Shown in pieces: positions 43,987 to 53,802 of a stretch of DNA of 64,000 bases (positions within the stretch are counted from its first letter, which is position 1; each line of letters begins with the position of its first letter). This DNA comes from Citrobacter sp. 18056 (lineage in GTDB: Bacteria; Pseudomonadota; Gammaproteobacteria; Enterobacterales; Enterobacteriaceae). The stretch lies in the NCBI GenBank assembly GCA_902706235.1, contig CACSJR010000001.1:432603-496602 (forward strand), read 5' to 3'. A model generated the notes under the pieces. It made no database searches. It was not told the DNA's origin and saw only the letters and a program-made list of their open reading frames with translations. Position numbers and translations under genes: made by a program.

Positions 43987-46967
43987 TGCTGGTTACCCTA
44001 TGTGATTATCAACAAAGCGTTACCCTGATTGCCAACAGCGGGGTGCAGTTTCTCGATTTTGGTCTGACGCCACAGGATTCCTTAAGCAATGGACGCTTCG
44101 TGCGCAAAACCGCTAACGGTCCGCTGCTGCGTCTGAACTACGACATCGTCAACAGCCGCTACACGCTGCCTGCTATTGACGGCCAGCAGGCTGAAGTGGT
44201 GAAACCCGAAAGCACCTTGCCGCTTGAGCAATCTCTGGCAATACTCGACGGCGTCTGGCTACCGCTGCCGTTCCTGCGTTTTAATCCACCCCGCACGTTT
44301 GTCGAAGGCCCGGACAACTGGGCGCGAGTGCAAATTCGCAAACTGCCGGATCCGGACAGCGCCGGAAACACCCACCGCGTCACCATAGCCCTCGACAGCC
44401 AAATTCGTGACGACGCCCCTTCCGCTCTGGCCCCGATTGAAAATGACCTGCTGAACGGGACACGTTTTGCACTCGCCTGGCGCGATGAAGAAGTCGCGGA
44501 TTTCCTCGACCAGACCTGGGTTGACGGCTGGCTACGCGAAGTTTTCAGTCATCACGCCAGCGTGGAAGAAAACCGCAGCGAGCGTGACATTGCCCAGGCG
44601 ATGCGCGGCTTTGAATATCAGGGACACTGGCTGAACCTGCTGGCCCTGTTAGGTGAACAGCTCAGCGTGCCGGAAGTGAAAATCGCCACCGCCACCGTCA
44701 GTACTCCGGCGATCCCGGTGGATTTGATTCTGGACGTCGGCAACAGCCATACCTGCGGGGTGATCATCGAAGATCATGGCGATGCCAACGATGGTTTGCG
44801 CCAGACCGCAGAATTACAGGTACGCTCGCTGAGTGAACCGCAGTTCCTCAATGCCCCACTGTTCACCAGCCGCCTGGAGTTCTCCGAAGCGCGCTTTGGT
44901 AAACAGCATTTCTCTGTGGAAAGCGGGCGCGAAGATGCGTTCGTCTGGCCGTCAATCGTTCGCGTGGGCGATGAAGCCCGCAAGCTGGCGATGCAGCGTC
45001 TGGGCACCGAAGGCAACAGTGGGATCTCCAGCCCGCGCCGCTATTTATGGGATGAAACACCGACCGTTCAGGACTGGCGCTTCAGCCAGGTGAACAGCCG
45101 GACTCAGCGCGAACCGCTGGCTGCCGCGTTTCCGCTGGCTTATCTGATGAATGATGACGGACAACCACTGTTTACACTACCGCAGGATGAGCGGATGCCG
45201 GTGTTTTCACCGCAGTACAGCCGCAGCACGCTGATGACGCATATGCTGTGCGAAATTTTGTCGCAGGCGCTGGGGCAAATCAACAGCGTGGCGACACGCC
45301 AGCGCCTCGGTTTCCCGTCCTCGCCTCGCCAGCTGCGTACCCTGATTTTGACTCTGCCGTCGGCGATGCCGAAACAAGAACGCGAGATTTTCCGTCGCCG
45401 CATGTTTGAAGCCATTGCCCTGGTGTGGAAAGCACTGGGCTGGCACCCGCAGGACGACGATTTTGTGACGCAAAAACAGCAGGACAAAAGCGTTGTTCCG
45501 GTGCCAAAAATCCACATGGAGTGGGATGAAGCCAGCTGTGGGCAGCTGGTATGGCTGTATAACGAGGCAATGTCGCACTTTGGCGGACAGACAGAAGCAT
45601 TCTTCGCCGCCCTTGCCCGCCCGGATCGTGACCCGGAACCCGGTAGTCGTCCAGGTCGCGCCTTGCGCGTGGCGGCCATCGATTTAGGCGGCGGCACCAC
45701 CGATATGGCTATCACCCATTATCGCCTGGATGAAGGCACCGGCAGCAACGTCAAAATCACGCCGCAGCTGCTGTTCCGCGAAGGGTTTAAGGTGGCAGGC
45801 GACGATATTCTGCTCGACATTATTCAGCGCTGTGTGCTGCCCGCGCTGCAAACTCAGCTGCAAAAATCCGGTATTGCCGATGCGCCAGCCCTGATGGCAA
45901 CGCTGTTTGGCGATTCCGGGCGTATTGATACGCAGGCCGTGCTGCGGCAGCAAACGGCCCTGCAGCTGTTTATGCCTGTTGGTCACGCCATTCTTGGTGC
46001 GTGGGAAGAGAGCGACATCAACGATCCGCTGGCGGGCCTGCATGCCACCTTCGGCGAACTGTTACCACAGACGCCGACCCGCAACGTGATGAACTATGTC
46101 GGTCAGGCAATCAGCCACGCGCAGCCAGCCGGTTCGGAGCCTTTCGACCTATTCGCCACACCGTTGCAGGTCAGCTTCCGCGATTTACACGATGCAATGC
46201 TGGCGGGCGAATTTACCATCGCCGCCCCACTGCATGCGGTGTGCGAAGCGATTTCTCATTACGCCTGCGACGTGCTGCTGGTGACCGGGCGTCCGGGCTG
46301 TCTGCCGGGCGTTCAGGCGCTGATCCGCTATTTGCAGCCGGTGCCGGTGAATCGCATGGTGTGGATGGACAGCTATCACGTTCACGAATGGTATCCGTTC
46401 AGCCAGCAAGGCCGCATCGGCAACCCGAAATCCACCGCCGCCGTCGGCGCGATGCTGTGCAGCCTGGCGCTGGATTTACGTCTGCCGCGCTTTAATTTTA
46501 AAGCGGCGGATATCGGCGCCTACTCCACCGTACGCTATCTCGGCGTGCTGGACAGCACCGTCAACACGCTGCGCGAAGAAAATATTTGGTATTCAGAGCT
46601 CGATCTGGACAAACCGGGGGCGAAGGTCGATACGCGGGTGCATTTCCCGCTGCGCGGCAACGTCACACTCGGTTTCCGTCAGCTCGCCAATGCCCGCTGG
46701 CCCGCGACGCCGCTGTACACCCTGAGCATCAACTCGCCGGAAGTGGCAAAAGCCATCGCCGGAGACGGCGTGTTGCAGGTTCGCCTGCAGCTCACCGGCG
46801 GCAACAAAGCGGAAGGCCCGGAAGCCTTTGTGCTGGCCGACGCCTGGCTTCAGGACGGCACACCGGTTGCGCCGGACGCCCTGACGCTAAAACTGAATAC
46901 TCTGGCCGACCGCCGCCACAGCGGCAGCCACTACTGGATCGACAGCGGGAGCGTGTACCTGAAATGA
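43986..46967 (+). CDS. srfB: SrfB, actin/Hsp70-fold ATPase-like protein
   Basis: A 993-residue protein. Actin-superfamily nucleotide-binding motifs are visible: phosphate-1 DVGNSHTCG at residues 250-258, phosphate-2 AIDLGGGTTDMAI at about 563-575 and an adenosine-type motif VLLVTGRPGCLPGVQAL at about 762-778. A C-terminal region of some 200 residues has no recognised domain. Function is unknown; the fold suggests ATP-driven conformational work or assembly. It overlaps srfA by one base and srfC by four, so the three proteins are probably made in fixed ratio. Confidence 0.87.
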   Translation: MLVTLCDYQQSVTLIANSGVQFLDFGLTPQDSLSNGRFVRKTANGPLLRLNYDIVNSRYTLPAIDGQQAEVVKPESTLPLEQSLAILDGVWLPLPFLRFNPPRTFVEGPDNWARVQIRKLPDPDSAGNTHRVTIALDSQIRDDAPSALAPIENDLLNGTRFALAWRDEEVADFLDQTWVDGWLREVFSHHASVEENRSERDIAQAMRGFEYQGHWLNLLALLGEQLSVPEVKIATATVSTPAIPVDLILDVGNSHTCGVIIEDHGDANDGLRQTAELQVRSLSEPQFLNAPLFTSRLEFSEARFGKQHFSVESGREDAFVWPSIVRVGDEARKLAMQRLGTEGNSGISSPRRYLWDETPTVQDWRFSQVNSRTQREPLAAAFPLAYLMNDDGQPLFTLPQDERMPVFSPQYSRSTLMTHMLCEILSQALGQINSVATRQRLGFPSSPRQLRTLILTLPSAMPKQEREIFRRRMFEAIALVWKALGWHPQDDDFVTQKQQDKSVVPVPKIHMEWDEASCGQLVWLYNEAMSHFGGQTEAFFAALARPDRDPEPGSRPGRALRVAAIDLGGGTTDMAITHYRLDEGTGSNVKITPQLLFREGFKVAGDDILLDIIQRCVLPALQTQLQKSGIADAPALMATLFGDSGRIDTQAVLRQQTALQLFMPVGHAILGAWEESDINDPLAGLHATFGELLPQTPTRNVMNYVGQAISHAQPAGSEPFDLFATPLQVSFRDLHDAMLAGEFTIAAPLHAVCEAISHYACDVLLVTGRPGCLPGVQALIRYLQPVPVNRMVWMDSYHVHEWYPFSQQGRIGNPKSTAAVGAMLCSLALDLRLPRFNFKAADIGAYSTVRYLGVLDSTVNTLREENIWYSELDLDKPGAKVDTRVHFPLRGNVTLGFRQLANARWPATPLYTLSINSPEVAKAIAGDGVLQVRLQLTGGNKAEGPEAFVLADAWLQDGTPVAPDALTLKLNTLADRRHSGSHYWIDSGSVYLK

Positions 46968-49105
46968 GCCGACTGAAAAATATCATCGACTGGACCCACA
47001 TGAACCGTCGGACCTCGCCGCTTTTCGATACCGACGCCGACGCGTTACTCACGCGTCTGTATCAGCTGAAAGCGCAGGAAACGGCCCTGGAAACCGTGCA
47101 GTCCGCCCCGGCAAGCATTGCGCTATACGGCCATTCGCAGGCGGCAAAAGCGCACCTGCTTGGCACCCTTTGCGGCAGCGGTAACGGCCGTTTGCTGGTG
47201 TACGCCGGCAGTAAAACACTCGACTATTTCACGCACCTTAACCCCGGTCACGCCGTGACGCGGATGGCGCTGCGTTTTAGCCACTGCGCGCAAACCCCGG
47301 ACGACGCCTTTCCGTTACGCCTGCGCATTATGCGCGAAGCAGAACTGGTGCAGGTGTTTCTCGCCCATGCGTGGCAGCAAGGCGTGGTGCGTCAGGTAGA
47401 AAAATCGGTGGTGGCCGCGCGGCTGAATGCCTGGCAATCGCTTCGTCAGACGCAGCCGGTACCGGGGATTAATGAAGAAGATGTGGCAGCTATCGCTCAC
47501 TTCTGGCAAGCGAATATGCCTGCCCAACATCAGCAGATTGACGACGCCCTGTGGCAGCAGTTTATTCAGCTGTTACCGTGTCTCGACCTTAGCGCGCGTG
47601 CCAGCGCCTGGGCGCTGCTGTGGGGTGAGCAGCAGGAACTAACCCGCCAGTGGCTGACGCTGGCGCATGTGCTCCAGCAATGCGGAAACGCACGCGAACT
47701 GGCCGCACCGCTCAGCCTGCTGGTCGACAGTTTCACCTTACCCGCAGAGGGTTTTCTGACGCCAGAGAGCGAACCAGAAGGCGAAACGGTAGTGCATCCG
47801 CTGATCGACGAACAGTTACACAATGCTGTCAGTCTGCCGCTAAACGCGTTGGCGCTGCTGACCGTTGAGCTGGTCTTGCCCACTGATAATGGCGTGTTGA
47901 ATAACGTCGACCTGATTGATATCCCGCAGCCCGCCCAGGGAACTGACCATGCGCTGTGGGCCAGTAAATGCCGCTGGCTGCTGGAACATTATCGCCAGCA
48001 GATGCAGCCCGATCTGCTGCTGATTTGTAATGCGGCGGCCACACGCGCGCAAATCCCAACCCATGCCCGGGCGCTGATGCGCTGGGTCGGCGACACTCAA
48101 CCGCTGCACGACGGCGCGTTACCGGGCCTGGTGTGGGCCATTACGCCGCAGGACGACCGCTTCGTGCGGAAGCTGAATCTCGACGAAGCCGTTCAACTGT
48201 TAATTGAGAAGCCGGGCCAGCGTTGGGGGACGTTACAGGCGCTTGATGGCAGCAGTTTGCAACGGCTGATCGAATGGTTGTCACAGGCGACGGTACCTGC
48301 GTTGCGCGCGGCGCGTTTCGAACGCCTGAGTGAACGTCAGCGACAGGCTATGCGCCAGATTATGGTCTGTTGGCAGCACGCGCCGCAGACCGATCCCGCC
48401 AGCGCGCGTCGCCAGGCAGAAAATCTCGTACGTGAGTTGCAGGGCCACGCTGCGACCCTGGGCGAGCTGCTGGAAGGCTTACTGCCTCCACTTTCCACCT
48501 TCGAACAGCTCAGTCAGGTGCAGCAGCCACGTGAAGAAAAAGTCAGTGAACTGTTCAGCGATAACATGGATCTTTTCGCTCTCCCGGACGATCCGCAGCT
48601 CAGCGGCAGTGCTCGACAGGACAGCGGCTTTCAGGCTCATGCGCTGTGGGTGAATTACCTGCGCCAGTGGAGTCGCAGCGAATCCCACGCACGTCGCTAT
48701 GGAATTGCTCCGGCGGTGCTCCAGCAGCTGGCAGATTGTCTGATAATCACCAGCTACCGGCTCGATTTGCCAAAACAGCTGCAGGCGGTCCTTCCGGATG
48801 AGCGCGCAAGCGCCGCACGCCTGAGGGCCACTATCAGTAATTTCCTGGCATGGCTGGGCTACGCGGATATGCCCGTCGACTCACGCCCGGCGAGCCGCGT
48901 GGTGAAAAGCAGTACTCTGTTTGCTCCGACGGCGAGTAATACCGAACGTCTGACGCAGTTAGGTGAGCGCCCTGCCCACGCTGCCACGCGTTATGTCTAT
49001 GATTGGTTAGTCGCGTTGTTCACCCGTGCCACCGAAGCGGCGGACTATCGCCACCCTTTGGATCTTTCCCCGGAAGCCCGCGCTCAACTGAATACATTGC
49101 TGTAA
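46964..49105 (+). CDS. srfC: SrfC, large P-loop-like (degenerate dynamin-type) protein
   Basis: A 713-residue protein labelled a virulence effector in Salmonella databases. Residues 52-66 (IALYGHSQAAKAHLL) occupy the place of a Walker A in dynamin-like GTPases but lack the GKS/T ending. VDLIDIPQPAQG at about 315-326 resembles a G3 DxPG motif, and LLICNAAATRAQ could replace G4. The protein thus looks like an inactive or atypical GTPase with a long helical remainder (my inference). ATG at 46964 overlaps the srfB stop as ATGA; an upstream frame extension within srfB is not credible. Confidence 0.8.
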   Translation: MSRLKNIIDWTHMNRRTSPLFDTDADALLTRLYQLKAQETALETVQSAPASIALYGHSQAAKAHLLGTLCGSGNGRLLVYAGSKTLDYFTHLNPGHAVTRMALRFSHCAQTPDDAFPLRLRIMREAELVQVFLAHAWQQGVVRQVEKSVVAARLNAWQSLRQTQPVPGINEEDVAAIAHFWQANMPAQHQQIDDALWQQFIQLLPCLDLSARASAWALLWGEQQELTRQWLTLAHVLQQCGNARELAAPLSLLVDSFTLPAEGFLTPESEPEGETVVHPLIDEQLHNAVSLPLNALALLTVELVLPTDNGVLNNVDLIDIPQPAQGTDHALWASKCRWLLEHYRQQMQPDLLLICNAAATRAQIPTHARALMRWVGDTQPLHDGALPGLVWAITPQDDRFVRKLNLDEAVQLLIEKPGQRWGTLQALDGSSLQRLIEWLSQATVPALRAARFERLSERQRQAMRQIMVCWQHAPQTDPASARRQAENLVRELQGHAATLGELLEGLLPPLSTFEQLSQVQQPREEKVSELFSDNMDLFALPDDPQLSGSARQDSGFQAHALWVNYLRQWSRSESHARRYGIAPAVLQQLADCLIITSYRLDLPKQLQAVLPDERASAARLRATISNFLAWLGYADMPVDSRPASRVVKSSTLFAPTASNTERLTQLGERPAHAATRYVYDWLVALFTRATEAADYRHPLDLSPEARAQLNTLL

Positions 49106-49157
49106 CCCATCTGCGGCTCACGGGCTATGTAATCAAAACTTAATCAGAGAGAAAATC

Positions 49158-49742
49158 ATGAGAAAAATAGTTTCGTTTGTCCATGTGTCGCTGGATGGTT
49201 TTGTCGCTTCTACCGTTGAGGGCCCGGCGGGTCTGGCCTGGATAAGCATAAGCCCCGACTTGTTTGAATACGTCGAGCAGCGGATTCAGCAGACCGACAC
49301 CGCCTTATATGGGCGTACCACCTATCAGATGATGGAGTCGTACTGGCCAACTGCTGCCGATAAGCCTGACGCCAGCCAGCATGATCATACGCATTCGCGT
49401 TGGTACAAATCTGCCCACAAGGTGGTGTTGTCGAAAACCCTGTTGGAAAAAAATCACCCTAATACGCAAATTATCAGTAGCAATTTAAGCGACGAAATCA
49501 GCAAGCTCAAGCATAACGCGGGCAGCGAAATCTTAATGTTTGGCAGTCCCTCAGCGACTCATGCGCTAATGGCGGAAAACCTTATCGATGAGTATTGGCT
49601 ATTCGTCAATCCGATTCTGCTGGGACAAGGCATTCCCTTGTTCAAAAACATAAAAGACAGAACCTCACTCATGCTGGTGAATAGTAAAGTTTTCCCGTCG
49701 GGCGTAGTGTGCCTGCAATACGAGGTGAAACGAAATAAATAG
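49158..49742 (+). CDS. Dihydrofolate reductase / RibD C-terminal domain family protein
   Basis: A 194-residue protein of the YwjB/YyaP group (RibD_C fold), starting MRKIVSFVHVSLDGFVA, with GRTTYQMMESYWP and the NADPH-site motif EILMFGSPSATHALM. Such proteins are NADPH-binding reductases of unknown substrate, not true folate-pathway DHFR. It has its own AGAGAGAAA-type ribosome-binding site 52 bases after srfC. The following 264 bases to 50006 hold no gene I can support. Confidence 0.85.
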   Translation: MRKIVSFVHVSLDGFVASTVEGPAGLAWISISPDLFEYVEQRIQQTDTALYGRTTYQMMESYWPTAADKPDASQHDHTHSRWYKSAHKVVLSKTLLEKNHPNTQIISSNLSDEISKLKHNAGSEILMFGSPSATHALMAENLIDEYWLFVNPILLGQGIPLFKNIKDRTSLMLVNSKVFPSGVVCLQYEVKRNK

Positions 49743-50006
49743 TGCAAGGTTCTGATAGTTCTGCAAGAGGAAAAAAACATCCGAACGGCTGCATTTCTGC
49801 GAATATGTAGCCAATCGATGTTTTGCGGTATGTGATCTCCCTTAATTGACAGTAGCACCTAAGGGTCAGCAATGTCCTCTCTTGGCCCGGATCTGACAGA
49901 AAGCCAGGTCATAAGGTCCGCTTGCAGCGAATTGCGGACATTGGAATTCTGGTCCTTAAAGTTTTAAAGCGTGCATCTATAAATGCGACAAAAGAATAAC
50001 CTATAC

Positions 50007-50837
50007 TTATTTTCTTAATGAAATTTCCGCGCCAAGGACAATTAGAATCATCCCTGACAGCATACTAATCGTTATTTTTTCATTCCAGCCTAAGTAACCA
50101 AGCAATGCAGCAAATATTACTGAAAGGTAGCTCCATGATACGATTTTATCAGTCGGAGCATTGGCACATGCGACAGAAAGGAAGTATTGTGCCAGAGTAG
50201 TTATCACACCAAGAATAATCAAATAAGGTAGGAGGGAGAGATTAAAAGAATCCCATACCAATGGAAGAAACACGAATGAATAGAGTAAGGTATACAGAGA
50301 AAAAAAGAGCATTTGTCGATATGGAGATTCTGTATCTGACATCATCCAGATTGTAATCGTTGCTGCCCCCCCCATTGCACCCGAAATGATGCCTGATAAA
50401 TCACCTCCATTGATGCTATGCGTTACCATGCAGCTTGTTATTGTGACGCCCAGAAACCCGACAAATGTGCCAATCCAAACATAGCGATCTGACAACCTTC
50501 TGAACACCAGAAATGAAATAATCGGGACAAAAACTGGTGATGTCTGCTGAAGTAACACTGCTGTACTCAGCTCCGTATTCTTAACGGCATAGAAGTAGGT
50601 AATGAGTGCAAAAAATGTAAATAGTGACCGCAGTGCATGCAGTTTTTTTCTTTCAGATTTAAAGCTTAATTTTCCAGAATGCCAACCCACAAACAATACG
50701 CAGATAAAGCTGAAAACATTTCGCCAGAACACTAATGAAAAGACATCCATCTTATAAGAAACATATTTGACGATCATCCCTGCCAAAGCGAACATTAATG
50801 CAGATAGCGTAATATTAGAAACAGCCTTTAAGTACAT
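50007..50837 (-). CDS. EamA-type (DMT superfamily) transporter
   Basis: A 276-residue inner-membrane protein with ten hydrophobic segments in two EamA repeats (first repeat with FSLVFWRNVFSFICVLFVG, then LQQTSPVFVPIISFLVFRR). The family exports metabolites or nucleotide sugars; the substrate is unknown. Its AT-rich composition and position beside a long non-coding AT-rich stretch suggest recent acquisition. Confidence 0.82.
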   Translation of the reverse strand: MYLKAVSNITLSALMFALAGMIVKYVSYKMDVFSLVFWRNVFSFICVLFVGWHSGKLSFKSERKKLHALRSLFTFFALITYFYAVKNTELSTAVLLQQTSPVFVPIISFLVFRRLSDRYVWIGTFVGFLGVTITSCMVTHSINGGDLSGIISGAMGGAATITIWMMSDTESPYRQMLFFSLYTLLYSFVFLPLVWDSFNLSLLPYLIILGVITTLAQYFLSVACANAPTDKIVSWSYLSVIFAALLGYLGWNEKITISMLSGMILIVLGAEISLRK

Positions 50838-51371
50838 TATTTATTACCCTTAGAGATTACCACTCATAGTCATATCTACAAAGTGTTTCCACAAAAACAA
50901 AAAAATAGTGTAGCACTGAATTGAACGGTCCATCCTTGATTCCCATGCGAAGGTATTAGTATATTGATCATTAAGGTATCTATCAGTGACTAAGTCCAAA
51001 AAATCTCGATAACTGTTCTTAATATTCGATGAAATATACATATAAACGGAGGGGGTATACAAAGTTTGAAGATAGTAAGTCGACTGCTACCTGAAGTACG
51101 TTCAGTGCTGAAGTTGGGGTCCGCCTGGAAAACGGAAATTTTCCCACGTTAAACCTATTTTTTTAGCCGCCAGAAGTTAACAGGCTGCTTCGAGCTGTGA
51201 GTTCAACAGATCGATGCAACGCTATCCTTAATCAAAGGGGACATCTCTGGAAAACAGGATGCCCACTATGAGCGAAAAATGAAAGCTGTGACGTCTCATA
51301 AATCGCCTCAACTTTCAACCTGAACTAACCCACGATACTAAAGACCGAAGATCTTTCATTATCTGTCCGCA
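50838..51371. other. Gene-poor AT-rich region
   Basis: No supported gene in these 534 bases. A 70-codon frame at 50850-51062 has no ribosome-binding site or recognisable sequence. The stretch 51190-51225 (CTGTGAGTTCAACAGATCG and onward to ATGCAACGC) looks faintly like the end of an IS30-type insertion sequence, but no transposase remnant follows. Confidence 0.45.
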
Positions 51372-52574
51372 TTAGAACTTCCTGTTCCGGAAGCTGGAAT
51401 ACATCATCAGATAGCGTTTCAGATTGCGTAGCGTCATCAGTTTCATCAGCGTTTGCGGGCGCATCTTTTTATTGCGGATGTAGTACAGGGTGAAAAGCTG
51501 ATATTTTTTACTCGATACGTCTAATTTGGCTTTGTGCTTACGGTAAAAATCCAGGTAACCCGCAAACTTTCGTCCTGAACAAGTGATGCGGACCTCTCCG
51601 TGATTGACATAAAGCACCTGAGTGATCGCATCCAGCTTGAAAGGATCGCCGAAGGTTTCTGCCAGCCGGTAAAAGGCATCGTAATCCTGTGCGGCCGTTA
51701 GGCGCTCATCGAACAGAACCTGCTGCATCCTACTGGTTAAGGTCAGCATCTGGTTGCCGATAATATTCCGCTTATCAAACAGACTCTTTTTATAGGCTGG
51801 TTTCGGATACACCTGCAACTCATCAGGATGGTGGTATCCGATACTGTCGCAGAGGTAATCATTGGCGTATAAAAAGCCGTGCTGCTGAAGTTTATACTGG
51901 CAGGCAAGAAAAGAGGACAGGCGTGTCGGCAACCATTCATCATCATCATCCAGACCTGTTATCAGATAGCCCCGGGCCATTCGTATTGCCTGATTCCGTA
52001 CAGCACAGGCCCCGGAATTAAATTCATTGCGGACATAGGTAATGCGCTGGTCATTCAGATCGGCAATATACGTCTGGAGTTGCTCAAATGACGATGAAAA
52101 ATCGTCGATTATAATGAGTTCCCAGTGTTCATAGTCCTGCTTCAACACCGATTGTATGGCCCTGATCGTCAGCGTTTCCCGATTCCAGGTGGGCATATAG
52201 ACGGAGATGAGCGGCTGGGATGACAGTGTGTCACTGTCAATATTCTCCAGTTCCGTCAGCGCCCCGGTAAACCGGGTTTCTCGAACATCACTCCCGGAAA
52301 AATTCACGCCGGTACAATCTGCGTGACTGAAAATCGCACCTTCAGTTTTACAGTGGCTGAAATTCGCCCCTGTCAGAGAAGCATAAGAGAAATCAGCCCC
52401 CCGAAGATCGCTGAACGAAAGATCACATCCCGATAAATTAATATTGCGCAAGTTAAGCCTCCGGAGATCCATAAACCGCAGGTCAGCACCTGCCATATCC
52501 GACTGATGATGAGAGTTTTTAATAGGATTATGATATTTCAGCAGTTTTCTTTGAATTCTTTTTTTGCTGTTCAT
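51372..52574 (-). CDS. Pentapeptide-repeat / family 2 glycosyltransferase fusion
   Basis: A 400-residue protein. Residues about 26-105 are pentapeptide repeats of the A(D/N)Lxx type (for example SDLRGADFSYASLTGANFSH), predicting a right-handed quadrilateral beta-helix. Residues 121 onward form a GT-A glycosyltransferase: VYMPTWNRETLTIRAIQSVLKQ, then the metal/nucleotide-sugar motif D209-DDD-E213. A basic C-terminus ends RNRKF. No signal peptide. Neighbouring genes do not encode a polysaccharide locus, so acceptor and sugar are unknown. The pentapeptide part may serve as a scaffold or membrane-surface targeting module (inference). Confidence 0.85.
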   Translation of the reverse strand: MNSKKRIQRKLLKYHNPIKNSHHQSDMAGADLRFMDLRRLNLRNINLSGCDLSFSDLRGADFSYASLTGANFSHCKTEGAIFSHADCTGVNFSGSDVRETRFTGALTELENIDSDTLSSQPLISVYMPTWNRETLTIRAIQSVLKQDYEHWELIIIDDFSSSFEQLQTYIADLNDQRITYVRNEFNSGACAVRNQAIRMARGYLITGLDDDDEWLPTRLSSFLACQYKLQQHGFLYANDYLCDSIGYHHPDELQVYPKPAYKKSLFDKRNIIGNQMLTLTSRMQQVLFDERLTAAQDYDAFYRLAETFGDPFKLDAITQVLYVNHGEVRITCSGRKFAGYLDFYRKHKAKLDVSSKKYQLFTLYYIRNKKMRPQTLMKLMTLRNLKRYLMMYSSFRNRKF

Positions 52575-52804
52575 GTTCAGCTTACAGTGAGTACCGATAA
52601 AAAATCAGGATCGCAGTTAATCACTCTCCTTACCTTCCTGCAATCAGACCCAGACATTTTCAGAAATATGCTCAAAGACAAACTGACACTCATTAACATT
52701 CATTCATATATTGCCGCATGCGGAGCAAGGCTGCTCTCCCTTTCATAGATAGATTTTTTGAGGCGGAACTGGAAATTATCAAACTCATGGCTTCGACGCA
52801 GGTA

Positions 52805-53779
52805 TTAAAGCGCAGACTCGCATAGCTGGCTCAGCCTTAGCCGTTCGAGTAGCGCAGGGTTGAGTGGCAGACAGAGGCAATCTTCCCCCAGCGCTAGCTC
52901 GCTTTCGATGACATTTTGGCGGGAGATAAAGCGCTTGCGGTACTCGGTTGGCGTCAACCCACAATACTTATTGAAGGCGGCAATCAGGTATTTATGTTCC
53001 TGAAAGCCGCAGTTGTGGCTTATCTCGGTTATCGGCGTTCGGGTATCGCGCAGCAGAGTACGGGCTTTGTTGAGTCGTACCAGCGTCAGGTACTCTTTGA
53101 AATTATGCCGGCTCACCTTCTTAAACATGCGTGAAAACCACGAGTAGCTCACCCCACAATGGTGGGCGACATCGCTCAACGTCAGCGGCTGGTCAAAGTG
53201 CTGATTAATAAACTCGATCCCCTCTTTGATCATTGCTTCTTCACGCAGCGAGCTTTCTTCCCGTTGCGTCGGCTCTCCCGCCGCCACCAGCGCATCCAGC
53301 AACAGGTAAGTTGCTGCAATACGCTGAAACGGCGCACGGTTATCGACAAGCTGGTCAAGCAGTGCCGCCAGCCGCCGCTGCACCTGTCGGTCAGCCTCGG
53401 TGGCAACCCCCGCCTGAGTACGCCATTTCAGCGACGGTGCCGAGTGCAGCTCGTCAAAAAGCCCCGGGGAAAACTGGACAGTCACCAGTTCGCTACCCGC
53501 CTCTTCTGCACACAGGGAATGCACCTCTTGCGCATTGATATAGAGCATCTCTCCCTGCGAAAGCACCACACGCTGCTGGCCAACGGCGAGTGAAAACTGT
53601 CCCGCCAGCACCGTGATAAGCTCCGGAGCCGGATGCCAGTGAGGTTCGCAATAACGCACCTCAGCGGCAAACACGTTCAGTTTCTCCGCGTCAAAAGCAA
53701 TCAGCTCGTAGCCGCTATTGACCGTTTGTCGCCCGGTTTGTGCCGTCGGGCCCGGATGAGTCACTGAAAAAGGAAACAT
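52805..53779 (-). CDS. AraC-family regulator of the beta-glucoside locus
   Basis: A 324-residue regulator with an N-terminal cupin sensor (HWHPAPELITVLAGQFSLAVG) and a C-terminal double HTH (LTLSDVAHHCGVSYSWFSRMFKKVSRHNFKEYL, then TEISHNCGFQEHKYLIAAFNKYCGLTPTEYRKRF). It follows the GH3 gene by 23 bases in the same direction, so it is probably co-transcribed with the genes it activates. The inducer is likely a glucoside or its hydrolysis product. Confidence 0.9.
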   Translation of the reverse strand: MFPFSVTHPGPTAQTGRQTVNSGYELIAFDAEKLNVFAAEVRYCEPHWHPAPELITVLAGQFSLAVGQQRVVLSQGEMLYINAQEVHSLCAEEAGSELVTVQFSPGLFDELHSAPSLKWRTQAGVATEADRQVQRRLAALLDQLVDNRAPFQRIAATYLLLDALVAAGEPTQREESSLREEAMIKEGIEFINQHFDQPLTLSDVAHHCGVSYSWFSRMFKKVSRHNFKEYLTLVRLNKARTLLRDTRTPITEISHNCGFQEHKYLIAAFNKYCGLTPTEYRKRFISRQNVIESELALGEDCLCLPLNPALLERLRLSQLCESAL

Positions 53780-53802
53780 GCAATATCTCTTATCGTTAAC
53801 GG

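Noticed and set aside
46586..46963. Long N-terminal extension of srfC inside srfB
   Set aside because: The residues are arginine-rich shadow sequence of srfB; ATGA coupling at 46964 gives the family N-terminus.
50850..51062. 70-codon frame (minus strand) next to the EamA transporter
   Set aside because: No ribosome-binding site, no recognised sequence, and the frame lies in AT-rich non-coding DNA.
51190..51320. Possible IS30-type insertion sequence end
   Set aside because: Only a loose likeness of about 30 bases to an IS30-type terminal repeat; no transposase remnant, no second end and no target duplication could be seen.
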